Source: Favolaschia claudopus (Eukaryota > Basidiomycota > Agaricomycetes > Agaricales > Mycenaceae). From it: 64,000 bases of DNA. Within the stretch, counting starts at the first letter, position 1; every line of letters starts with the position of its first letter. Shown piece after piece: positions 48,647 to 58,292 of the stretch. The stretch spans positions 992,001-1,056,000 of the forward strand of contig JAWWNJ010000027.1 in the NCBI GenBank assembly GCA_037176885.1, read 5' to 3'. The position numbers and the translations under genes are program-made. The notes beneath the pieces are model-generated. The model had not been told where the DNA came from. It saw nothing but the letters and a program-made list of their open reading frames with translations, and did no database searches.

Positions 48647-49990
48647 TTACTCTTGGACCACCGGCTCTGCAGTCAAATGGTATAGCCCTTGGTCATGGTT
48701 GACCTCGAGAACGACATCGCCATTGCGGTCGAGAACATGACCACCTGTCCTCCCAAAGATTGAAGTCAGGTTACCCTGTTGGGCTAGCTTCTGTACGGAA
48801 ATGAGGGAGATCTGGAATGAGGGGAGGTATAGGACGTTCGAGAGGGTGAGGAGTGTCTGTTTGCCTTTGACAGTGCTGAGGAGCTGAATTTCCCCAATCC
48901 CAGTGGCGTCAGCGAACGACTCATCCCCAAAGCGTACTTTTCTCGGGGGGTCAAGCTGCTGAAAGGTCTTAGCTATGAACCACTCCAGGACCGGTACCAT
49001 GTGTGTTGACGCGCCGGTGTCAAGGACTGTTGTGTAGACGAGGGCAGGTGTCGTTTCACTCGCAGCATAAGCTCCAATGCGTTTTGCAAGGTCCTTCGAT
49101 ACAGAGTTTCCGAATGCAGTAACATAATGTCCGCTCTCATCGTCCCCTGCATTTAGCGCCTTCGCCCCATCCTCCTCCGCCTTCTTCTTGAGGTCACGGC
49201 AGTCTTTGGTGTCATGATAGCAAAGGCCGTGGACTTGGCACTTCTTTGTGGGGCCACCGGTTTTCTTCCCTTTGTAGTTCGTCGACGAAGACGGCACTGC
49301 AGCTGCGAGCGCGGACTCCTGTGGGCCAGTGATGATGGGGTTTCCCAACTCGGCTCTGATGCGCTGCTCAGCTTCGGAGAACTTGAGCTTTCCGCCCTGG
49401 GGAACACTGTTGACGGTCTGGGAGACGAACAGTCTCCACCCAGTTGTGTCTGGCAGTGATTTAAGCAGGATCTATGCCATGAACTCATCGTCGACCGGCC
49501 GGGACATACTTGTCAGTGTCAGGCTGCCCGATCGAAGTTTGGTGAGGTGGTCGTCGAGCTTGGTGGAAGGGTCCCACTTGGCCTCTAGCATTTGGACCAG
49601 GGTGAAGAACGCGGTGGCACCAACGTTGACCTTCTCGTACTCCTTGACAATGGCATCCCATGTTTCCTTTGCGCCAGAGAGATGAGCGACGGATATGAGA
49701 ATGGGGTTGGAGATGAACTTGTGGATGATACCACGAGCTCGGGCATCGCGTACACGGAAAGAGTCGCGGATAGCGCTAGTGGAAGTAGTTACGACACCAT
49801 AGATGGCAGAGACAGTGCTAGCAGATGCGGCTGCAGTTTCTGCGGCCGCCTGAGTCGCCGCGTTGTCCTCCCCAGAGATGATGAGGCCAACCTTCTCTCG
49901 GGCAAACTCTCCCTCCATTCGAATCTTCCAGATTGGATAGTTTTCTGCCCCGACCAGCACCGGAGTGGTGGGTTCAGATGTAGTCGCCAT
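48647..49990 (-). pseudogene. Copia 2 Gag and protease
   Basis: The start is ATG 49990 (MATTSEPTTPVLVGAENYPI). Gag shows the copia profile YPIWKIRMEGEF, AKETWDAIVKEYEK, then a stop at 49472 and ILLKSLPDTTGWRLFVSQTV. A zinc finger CQVHGLCYHDTKDC and the protease TTVLDTGASTHMV follow. It is a pseudogene because of the stops at 49472 and 48647. Confidence 0.85.
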
Positions 49991-50122
49991 GTCTGGCGGA
50001 TGACGTGGCCTGGAGTTGCGAGCGTTTGCAGACTCCTGCGGCTAGTTGGTTTTGTTGTTGAGCTGTGTAGCGTCCGGCTAGCGTTGCGCAGTGAAACTGG
50101 CGTCCTACGAGGGCCCGTAACC

Positions 50123-50204
50123 TCTCAAAACCGGACGTCCGTCCTAGACAGAATACACGATTAGCTCAGCGTCGTGTTAGTGAACAACAACAGCTCTATT
50201 ATGC
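50123..50204 (-). repeat. LTR-like repeat, right copy
   Basis: The 82-bp partner of 43993-44074 is next to the primer site. It is short for an LTR and may be truncated at its outer edge. Confidence 0.7.
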
Positions 50205-50240
50205 TTAGTCCAACATGTTTGGATCCGGTCCCAAATTAAC

Positions 50241-50313
50241 GGACTGGTAGCTCAGTTGGTAGAGCCACCACTATATATGCGGGAGGTCTCGAGTTCGATC
50301 CTCGACCAGTGCA
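50241..50313 (+). tRNA. tRNA-like sequence, probably a SINE head or pseudogene
   Basis: The 73 nt fold in tRNA numbering: acceptor GGACTGG with CCAGTGC (one mispair), D-arm GCTCAGTTGGTAGAGC, T-arm TCGAG-TTCGATC-CTCGA. The A box TAGCTCAGTTGG is perfect and the B box GAGTTCGATCC is nearly so. The anticodon stem has two mispairs and position 33 is A instead of U (loop TATATAT, formally UAU), so a working tRNA is unlikely. The following CTTCCTTTTACACACTTT is shared with 11747-11775. Confidence 0.45.
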
Positions 50314-50561
50314 TTCTTCCTTTTACACACTTTCAATAACCTCCGCGGTTTTGAGAAACAACAAAACATATCCCACTTATGCGCCACCCGAACTTGACGC
50401 GTATTGCACGCGTCAGCTGCGCATTCCAAGGGAAATCAAGAGCGCATTTCCAAAGACTACCCTCAATGTCACGGCCTTCTTGCGCGTCGGGTTACCTGCT
50501 AAATCACACGCATTGGGATTTCCTGTCGCGAGCGCTTGCTTCTCCCCCTCGATGCCGGATA

Positions 50562-50967
50562 CTATCGTGCCAAATAGGTCTGGATTTTCACAATGGGTCT
50601 GGATTTTCGATTTTCCTCTCCTCCCTTTGCACTTTGGGTCTCCGGATTTTTCGGCATTTATTCCGGTACCAATTCACTATGGGTAGAGCTAAAATCCTCA
50701 CGATTTCATGCAAGTCCAATGTCAAGAAACGTTGGCCGTTTTCTCGAGGTTTTTGATCTGTCCTGTCAATCCATCAAAATACCTTGATGAAAGCCCGTTT
50801 TTCTTACTGCCTTCCTTTGGCCGTATCGCTACGAAACTTGCAGGATGTATAGCCCAATAGCATACAAACAGATTCCGAAAAGTCCGGAGGTCCAAATCGA
50901 AAAGGGAGAAGAGGAAAATCGAAAATCCAGACCCATTGTGAAAATCCAGACCTATTTGGCACGATAG
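50562..50967. mobile_element. MITE with about 95-bp inverted repeats
   Basis: CTATCGTGCCAAATAGGTCT, GGATTTTCACAATGGGTCTG and on through TTCCTCT are mirrored at the right end to CACGATAG. TA flanks both ends (50560-50561 and 50968-50969). Internal direct repetition of GGTCTGGATTTTC is present in each arm. The 406-bp element has no gene. Confidence 0.85.
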
Positions 50968-50989
50968 TATTGTTCAAACAATTGAGCAT

Positions 50990-51719
50990 TTGAATACGCG
51001 GCAGTTACCCCCGAAGAAATACATAGAGCAGCTGAACAAAGAAGCCCGACAAGCGATACTAGACGGGAAGTTATCAGTCCAGGACTCTCGCTATCCCAAT
51101 ATACGGTTCTCACTCTGGATTATTGCGGCGTCGCGATGGCTCGTTGAGATGACTGAAGCCCAAGATCATTGGAAAGCAGCAGAAGAGTGGGTTAACAAGA
51201 AACGGCCTGCCCTCCCTGCGGCAGATGCAGCCGCGGGATACCTTTCCGGTTTCTGACTGTTCCAATATTGCAGCTGCATCAAACATTCCTACGCAAGTTT
51301 ACGAGCACATGAGTGGCGGTCGCCAATTCCGAGCTGTTCCGCAAGCATTGCGCGAGCTCCATGTACCACAGTTTGCACTGGTCTCATCCAGTTCCTTCTT
51401 GCGTCTGCTCAGCCGCTCACCTGAGCTAATAAACGAGGGTGTCATGATCAAGCTCTCAGCAGCTGACAGCGAACTGTACACGAGAGTCAATGGTAATTTG
51501 CAGAACATCGTTGCCGCAGTTAAAGCACTCGGGGCCGGGAAGAAGGGTGGACGAGGCAAAGAGAAGCAAACGGCCGAAGGGGAGAAAGAAGACACTGATG
51601 GCCAAGAATCGACTGTTTCCCAGAGCACATTACAGCGTGGTAGTGAAAATACGATTTTTGGGGGTTTTTCGCTATTTTTCGACGATCTTCTGGTAGGCCT
51701 GGTCAAAAGTTCGGATTAA
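50990..51719 (+). pseudogene. Unknown protein gene in two frames
   Basis: The first part (YIEQLNKEARQAILDGKLSV, IRFSLWIIAASRWLVEMTEA) and the second (REL-like QALRELHVPQFALVSSSSFL, IKLSAADSELYTRVNGNLQN, then a Lys/Glu-rich tail) lie in adjacent frames overlapping at 51225-51256. A single frameshift would join them to about 240 residues. The composition looks like a real helical protein. I do not recognise the family. Confidence 0.35.
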
Positions 51720-52135
51720 TATTATCGTAATATAATAATTAAATGGCCTTTATTCTGATTATATTTTTATTATAGTTTTAATACAGCTTTGCCCAGCCAG
51801 CACCCTCTGTCCCAGGCTAATACAACATCCTCGGTAGCCTACATGACTTGCTGTCATGTGAATCTCTTGTTGAGTTGTGTTCAAGGAGTATTCCAACCTT
51901 TCGGACTGGTTTGGGGTTGGAAAAATTCCACTGTTGAGCCTGCTCCCCCAACCTCAGCACCAATATAATACGAAAATAATACGGATGATGCGCCTCCAGC
52001 ATATCGTATTATAATCATATCATATCGTATTATATCCCAAGATAATATTAATTTTTTGCTCCCTCTGGGGCCGTATTATATCCGTATTATCCATGATATA
52101 ATAATATTATAACATTTCGTAATATAATTATGGAC
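51720..52135. repeat. AT-rich block with CGTATTATA words
   Basis: Words CGTAATATAATAAT, CGTATTATAATCATATCA, CGTATTATATCC and CGTAATATAATTATGG recur, mostly at the two ends, in partly inverted arrangement. The block is much richer in A+T than its surroundings. It may be an AT-rich MITE or a scaffold-type region. Confidence 0.45.
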
Positions 52136-52404
52136 CGCACTACTCGTGACCAGCCTGTCTACGGTGCAACAACGGAGTTTGAATTAATTGGGCTTAGTTT
52201 TTATGGGACACGGCCCAATAAGGGAGCTGGCAGCAGCAGCGTGTAGTTCTTGCCTGCCTCCTTTGACACTCTCACTGACCCCCTTACCCGCGCGCGTTCC
52301 ATCCAAATAATCGACGAACGACCCTTCGTTGCCGTCACCGATGCGGAAGTCGACGCAGTCATCATGTCCCCCCGTGGAAGGCCCCGGACCGCTTTGGACT
52401 CCAA

Positions 52405-52812
52405 ATGGGCTTCTGGACTCCCGCACATATCGGTACTCACGGCAATGAGCTCGCTGATGACGCCGCTAAAGCTGCAACCCTTCTCCAACCGCCTCCCAGT
52501 ACTCCCGTTTCATTGACGTCCTGCAAACGTGCTATCAACCTGCGCATTCTCTCCCTCTGGCATGCACAATGGAAAGTTGCTACCACGGGCCGCGGGCTTC
52601 ATGAAATTGACGACTCGCCGCCCTCGCTTCTCCTCCGGGTCCCATACAGATCTTCTAAGTATCTCCAGAGCCGAATCATCCATCCTCGCCCAACTGCGAA
52701 CAGACTTCTCATGCCTCAATGGCCAAAAAAGTCTCCGCAAATGCAATGTCTACAAAATAGTGAGCACTGGCATATCACTAAGTATGGAACGGAAAGAAAG
52801 AACTGTAATCAA
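52405..52812 (+). pseudogene. LINE RNase H, C-terminal fragment
   Basis: FWTPAHIGTHGNELADDAAK is the last RNase H motif (W-x-P-A-H-x-G-x-x-G-N-E-x-A-D). It is followed by WHAQWKVATTGRGLHEIDDS and, in another frame, RAESSILAQLRTDFSCLN, which is the usual tail of fungal Tad-like LINE ORF2 proteins. It is cut at 52813 by the 300-bp repeat. The reverse transcriptase is absent. Confidence 0.75.
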
Positions 52813-53105
52813 TTTGGGGGCACTCCTGAGTTGCTCCTGAGCCTGCGAAAGGAGTGCATGATCTTGTGACTAGCTGAGTGACGGGTGATATGACTCTCTT
52901 CCTCCTGACTTCCATGTCCGACATTCAAGGTCTTTCAGTCGACTTCCTCTCGTACGAGTATCAAGATCTTTCATTTGCCCACCCACCTCACCCTTGATTT
53001 GCTCTTTACACAGAGCTCCAGGAATGATGTCTTGCTTGGTTCACTTCGAACAAATTCAAGTTCAAGTTTCCCTTCAAGTTGAGCATCGCACTGCTACTCA
53101 GGTAT
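52813..53105. repeat. 300-bp dispersed repeat, copy 2
   Basis: It matches 15325-15620 with a 12-bp insertion near the start (CTGAGTTGCTC) and a 16-bp deletion after TCCGACA. It begins within LINE sequence, so it is an insertion. Confidence 0.7.
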
Positions 53106-53134
53106 GAGATACTCGCAATCACCAAAAGTACATA

Positions 53135-53512
53135 CAGTGGCGGCAAAATCTGATGTCACCCCCAAAAAAGGAAATTCTCATCAATTCAACTCGTTTTCTT
53201 TTCTGTGCCCTGTTTTCTGTGGTCTGACCTTTCACAGTGCATTCAAGACATAGATTTAAAACACATGCACCCCTTTTCCATCTTAGGATAAAAATTGACA
53301 CTTTTTGGGCAAGACTTTCCAACCATCTTTGGCCCAGTCCTCCTCAATGAATGTACCTATCTTTCTCAATCTTGCTTCCACAGGCATTGTATTTGCCGTG
53401 CAATGGATCTGTGCCCTTGTCGCCTCCAGACGGTGATGGCAAGGGCAGATTAGAGGAGGTTTGATGAGAATTTCCCTTTTTTGGGGGCGACATCAGATTT
53501 TGCCGCCACTGT
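53135..53512. mobile_element. Tc1-like MITE with CAGTGGCGGCAAAATC ends
   Basis: About 50 bp of near-perfect TIR (CAGTGGCGGCAAAATCTGAT, then CCCCCAAAAAAGG and AAATTCTCATCA) and TA on both sides (53133-53134 and 53513-53514) place it with Tc1/mariner. It splits the word CCAAAAGTA-ACCGAATTC known from the element at 14827. There is no transposase in the 378 bp. Confidence 0.85.
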
Positions 53513-53692
53513 AACCGAATTCGGGGGTTTTTCCCACAAATTATGGTTAGGTTACCGGTTTCCCGCTTTATTTGGTGTGTTTTTGGCCGGTTCTCGACCG
53601 TCCCTGGTCACTAGACAACCAAGGCAGTAGGAGGAGAGTGCAGGGTCACTGGACGACTACAGTAGCAGGAAGAGAAGGAAAAGCAGAATGAA

Positions 53693-54412
53693 TCAACTCG
53701 AATCTCGGAGCTCGGCCATACGACACTCGAGAGCTGAAAGGCGCAACGGATCGGGGTGAAGATGGAGCAGAGCAAGCTCGCGGAAGAGATCGTCGAGCGG
53801 ATCTGATGGTGGTACCGGTGGCGACGGAGCGGTCGGAAACACCTCGATGCTGGTAGCTGTCGGCAGATGCGTGGGAGCTTCGAGAGCGGTAGGGACGTTG
53901 GTCACGGTAATACGAAATGAAGGGTCAGGAAGTCCACCGACAACGTAACGGGTGGGAGGCGCATAACCAGGAATGGAATCATGTGATACAATGGGCACGC
54001 GATACGTTGGAGGCGGTGTGAAGGAAGCGGGAGTCATGGACGGGGAAACCGGTAGTGGAGCAACAGCGGCAACGGAGCGGCGCACAACCGAGGGCGTCAG
54101 GAGCTGCTGTGTACGCGTATATGCTAGGAGACGAGCACGGAGATTGGGCCCAACAACACTATGCGGGACGTATAAACCAGACGGAAGGACAACGCGTCCA
54201 AGGGCATTACGCTTGCATAATCCGCTGCGAATGTCGGCGAGTACGCGGGGGCAGTGACGGATAAGATGGCGGGAGCTATTGCAGTAACTGCACGCAACGG
54301 GACGGCGTGGCGGTGGTGCGGGAGCAGGAGTGCGGAACGACGCAGAGATGAGCTCGATAAGCTTCGATAAGAGCTTGGCGAGCGTCGGGGGCGAGTCGGG
54401 AACGTGAGTCAT
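53693..54412 (-). pseudogene. Gag C-terminal region with one CCHC knuckle
   Basis: From ATG 54412 (MTHVPDSPPTLAKLLSKLIE) the protein has a knuckle CSYCNSSRHLIRHC followed by GLCKRNALGRVVLPSGLYVP. This pairing of a knuckle with a short polar C-rich segment occurs in Gag of basidiomycete gypsy elements. A Pro/Thr-rich tail follows. No LTR or pol is attached. The frame is open further upstream, so the true start is uncertain. Confidence 0.5.
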
Positions 54413-54812
54413 AATGAGATCGGGGTGAATCGGCGATGTCTGGGACGGGGGAGAAAGGAGCTGCGCACGACGAAGGCGACAGCGGCGAGGTACGTAGAAT
54501 GCGAAGGCGGAGGTGGCGTTGGCGTCAACGTAGACACCCGAAACGAACACGACTGAATGCACGATACCACGGTGGGCCACAGAAACACAAGACAAAACCT
54601 TGAAACCCCTCGCGGTGGGCCCCAAAATGATGGACCTGCGAAGCCTCCGGGCGTGGAAAGCAACACAAGGTGGTGTGTGCGAGTGGGTCCTAAGCTGCTC
54701 GTGGGCTGGGGCCTGAGTCCACTGCTACGACGGAGGCAGGGAGCGAGAAGATGGAGGCGGAGGGCAAGAGTGATCTATAGAAACCAATACAAACACGTCG
54801 TAACTTAAACTA

Positions 54813-56002
54813 AGGTACTCCCCATCCACCTTCGACGAACATCACGTGGTCAAGTGTGACAACTTCCTTTTTCGGACAGACCCGATACAAAAATCTGTAG
54901 AATTATGCTCTCGTCATATTAGCTCAAATCCTTCGACCAAAACCTTTAAAATTAGTCTATCTACTGTCGTAAATTCTGGTAGAATCAAATCCTTCGAATT
55001 GGTCCAGGAATTATCAAATCTCCGTCAAAACCACGAGTCGGCGAATTTCCTCGTTGAGGTTAACAAACGGGATGCCGAAGGAAAACTGGTCTACGACTCC
55101 AAGCGGAATCTGGTCAAGGAGAAGATTAAAATGACTGGCGCACATTTTGACGGTAAATCCCAGGATCTCTATTTCCCCGACAACCATCCTCGCCATCCCG
55201 GCAAATTCAAAGGCATGAAGCAGATTCTCGAAGAGCGCGGCATGCACGCCGAGGCCCAGCTGAAGAAGGAATGCCCTTCATTCAAATGCGCGGATCAAAG
55301 TGACACTGCCAAGTGTTGCTGCAGGCGCGTCCTCTACAATCTCCCCGACTTTGCGGCTGCAAAATCTGTGCTTGAAGAACAATCTGAACGGGAGGGAGTT
55401 GAGATTTTATTTCTTCCGAAATTCCACTGCGAGCTGAATCCCATCGAAATGGTGTGGGGATATGCTAAGCGGGTTTATCGCTTGAAGCCGGAGTCATCTC
55501 GTGAGGATCAGTTGGAGAAGAATACGATGGATTCATTGGAGGAAGTTCCGCTACTGAGTATGCGACGGTAGGCAATTGACTGTATAATCTGTATTTACGC
55601 TGAATGCTTTGGTAGATTCGTCAACCGTTGTCATCGCTTCGGTGATGGATATCTGAATCATAAACTCACCGGAAGGCAAGCAGCGTGGGCTGCAAAGAAA
55701 TACCACGGACATAGAACATACCCAGCCACTATTTTAGAAGAACTTGACGAGGCAGGCATCCACTAATCACCGAAACAAGCCAATTTGGGCAAAGATCTTG
55801 TAATTCACTCATACAGAAAAGCCTTAGGGCTCTAGTTTTTTTCGCTACAGCTTGTATAGTTACTTATCTTGGATTTGGTCGAGGGAAATCGCCTCGCAGT
55901 ACCTAGTTGTCCCAATATTATCTTTCTCTCTCAACGTGTCCCTAAGTGGAAGTGTGACCGTCACGTCATGTGATGTTCGTCGAAGGTGGATGGGGAGTAC
56001 CT
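54813..56002 (+). mobile_element. Tc1/mariner-like element with a truncated transposase
   Basis: TIRs AGGTACTCCCCATCCACCTT followed by CGACGAACATCAC are present at both ends, with TA outside (54811-54812 and 56003-56004). The 1190-bp body encodes only the C-terminal part of the transposase. It sits inside the Helitron helicase gene at its right flank. Confidence 0.85.
54900..55766 (+). pseudogene. DDE transposase, C-terminal part, one intron
   Basis: Exon 1 carries MTGAHFDGKSQDLYFPDNHP, KFKGMKQILEERGM, KCCCRRVLYNLPDF and FLPKFHCELNPIEMVWGYAK, the hallmark block of a fungal DDE transposase, in which the Glu of NPIEMVWG is expected to be catalytic. An intron at 55568-55615 (GTAGGC...GGTAG) joins it to FVNRCHRFGDGYLNHKLTGR and DEAGIH, stop 55766. 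The N-terminal DNA-binding region and the first part of the catalytic domain are missing, so an internal deletion is likely. Confidence 0.8.
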
Positions 56003-57944
56003 TATGTCAAACTACAAATCCACGTGATGCATCTCAGAATGATTCGGAGTCAAATGATGACAGAAACTGTGCAAGAAAGACCGAGGCTCAGCAGGCGGAG
56101 GTACAGCCGTTTTGGAAACAATATACGGGTTTTGATTGACTCAGATTGAGTGGTGCTCGTTCGTTTGTGCTTACGTTTGTTGACGATTCTGTCATCGGCA
56201 AAGTCGGGAGCACCAATTGTGGGGCGCTGCCGTACCACATCAAGTGCGGCTGATCCCTTATTTTGGCCCTTGCTCGCAAGTCATGGCCGTGTCGAGCTCT
56301 GGGCAAGTAGCAGTTGAGTCTTAATCCTAACTTCTGTGAACCACCTGTTTTTCCCTGGTGTTCTCTGGGTGGCGGAAGTAAAACTCAAATTCCTGAAGTG
56401 GAGCTGGTGATGGGAGGCAAAACAAAGGTAAGCACAAACGAGTGAGCACCAGTTGATCAAAACCCGTATAATGTTTCCAAAACGGCTGTAACCCTTTAGA
56501 TCTTGTGCAACCAATCTGTTTCTCAAGTTGTCATAGGATGGGAACGACATTGTTACCCTTGGTGTTGATTCAACAGGGCAACTTTTTGCAAAGTGTCAAG
56601 TAACTGATTACCTGGGATATAATCTCGTTGATTTCTTTCTCGACACGTATGAAGTTGAGATTAGCCACAAAAGACCGTTTATCTGGCGATGCCTCGGCTA
56701 CAACAGAGTCGGAAGACCATAGTGAAACTCCAATCGGAGATGAAAAAAGACGGCCCGGCCGTCCCAAGGGTGTGCGATCCAGGTATAAAGCAAATCATCC
56801 GTCGCACAAACACAAACAGCGCGCGGTGCGGTCACACGGTCACAATAATCTCCCCAATTTCATCAGCAAATATTTTCCGCGGCGCGATGATCCAGACAAC
56901 AAGGAATCTTATTTCGCGTGTATGCTGGTTCTGTTGAAACCTTGGCGGAATCTCCGAACGGATCTAAAAAGTGTTGATCAAAGCTGGTCAGAGGCATTTA
57001 ATGCTTTTCTGAGCTCCGCTACCTCCCGAATTCATGACATTTTGGCGGGTATTCAGTACTTTCATAACTGTCAGTCAGCCGCACTCGCAAGTCGGGAGAA
57101 GGATGATGATGAATTGGATCACCGGAGTGGCGCTCGGGAGCCCGACAATGAGCTGGAGGAAGACGTGGATTCGGAATTGGTAGCAGGAATCACAGAAGAA
57201 AGTATCGCGGCTTTGGAGGCATCACGAGTTTCCCTGCGGGAATTCCAGCACGGACGAATGGCAGTGGAGATCGCACGGATGGCAAAATTTTTCCCCAACG
57301 ACTGTTCTTATTGGGACGTGACGCCCGGACTGTCAGTAGCGTGCGCAACTGGAGCTGACTTGTCCAACCTGATTAAGTGGAGAGAACAAATGGACCACGA
57401 TGTACAGCAGCTCAATGTGCCGCCGCAGTATACTCACGGCCCAGACACTGAGGAGAGAGGGGATGTTGTGGCGTCGGATGCTCTCTTTCAGACCGAGACA
57501 GCGTCAGAACACACGGTTGACATGCTTCCGGTATTGAATTCGACAATTGACTCGGAGACTCTTCAGCCAGCCGATCTCAATCAATTGCAGCCAGATCAAC
57601 GACGAGCATACGATATCATTGTGTGGCACTTGGATCATAAGCTAGCTGGAAGTGAGCCTCCGCCATTGCGAATGCTGTTGCATGGAGAAGGTGGTACCGG
57701 GAAGTCCAAGGTCATAACCACTGTGACAAAGGCATTTGCTGACCGCGGTGTCCCACATATGCTGCTGAAAGCGGCATACACGGGAATAGCAGCATCTGTG
57801 ATCGACGGCAAGACTACACATGTAATTGGCGGAATCTCTGTGAATGGCCAATCTATGAGTGACGAAGCTAGAGAAAAGTTGCAAGTCAGTCATCTATTCA
57901 TCGAGATTCTCGTATCACAAACCAATTTATTTTAGGGATTCTGG
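56003..57944 (+). pseudogene. Helitron PIF1-like helicase, interrupted
   Basis: A first exon ends SNDDRNCARKTEAQQAE at 56101. An intron (GTA...CATAG, with a MITE inside) leads at 56537 to DGNDIVTLGVDSTGQLFAKC and LVDFFLDTYEVEIS. A one-base shift near 56665 leads to the long frame with HPSHKHKQRAVRSHGHNNLP, FPRRDDPDNKESYFACML, QLQPDQRRAYDIIVWHLDHK and the Walker A MLLHGEGGTGKSKVI. A second intron (57887-57935) joins to GFW and is cut at 57945 by a gypsy LTR. The Rep domain and later helicase motifs are absent. The upstream side is cut by the Tc1-like element. Confidence 0.8.
56104..56488. mobile_element. MITE with CAGCCGTTTTGGAAAC ends, in a helicase intron
   Basis: TIRs of about 35 bp (CAGCCGTTTTGGAAACAATA and on to GGGTTTTGAT), plus an inner GTGCTTAC match, are bounded by TA (56102-56103 and 56489-56490). 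It lies at the third base of an intron donor (GGAG-GTA). It includes the uninterrupted version of the site used by hAT MITE copy C. Confidence 0.85.
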
Positions 57945-58243
57945 TGTGACGAAGAGCAGTCGACTACGAGGCGACAGCTAGTTTCGGCACAAGTAAGAGG
58001 TTGCTGGGGTGGTCGGGACCAGCGAGGTAAGTGGCGTAACGATAGATTTGACCAAAGAACTATCTACGTACAGAGCCAGTATATATAGTAAGTAGCAAAT
58101 GGGAATAAACGGAATGATCGTTGGTACGACAAGAGATGCGCGGCATCGAGAGTCGGATCGGTAAGATATCGGGGACGGAAGGAGTGTGATGAGGTAAGAA
58201 GATAAAGAGAAGATAAGATAAAGTAAAAAGAGCGTACGCTACA
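57945..58243 (-). repeat. 3' LTR of the gypsy element
   Basis: The 299-bp LTR reads TGTAGCGTACGC...CTTCGTCACA on the minus strand. The complement of a polypurine tract (GGAGGGCGGA) follows at 58244. It cuts the Helitron helicase exon. The 5' LTR must lie beyond 64000. Confidence 0.75.
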
Positions 58244-58292
58244 TCCGCCCTCCAGGTCGCCAGCTATGGCGAGCTAAAATCGACCCATCCAT

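Larger units (their letters stand above)
43993..50204 (-). mobile_element. Copia element 2, degenerate, minus strand
   Basis: Direct repeats of 82 bp (43993-44074 and 50123-50204, TCTCAAAACCGGACG to CTCTATTATGC) bound it. Directly inside the right repeat lies the complement of GGTTACGGGCCC (50111-50122), a half-tRNA iMet type primer site as in copia element 1. The internal region holds Gag, protease, integrase, RT and RNase H in copia order on the minus strand, with at least three stops and one frameshift. Confidence 0.8.
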
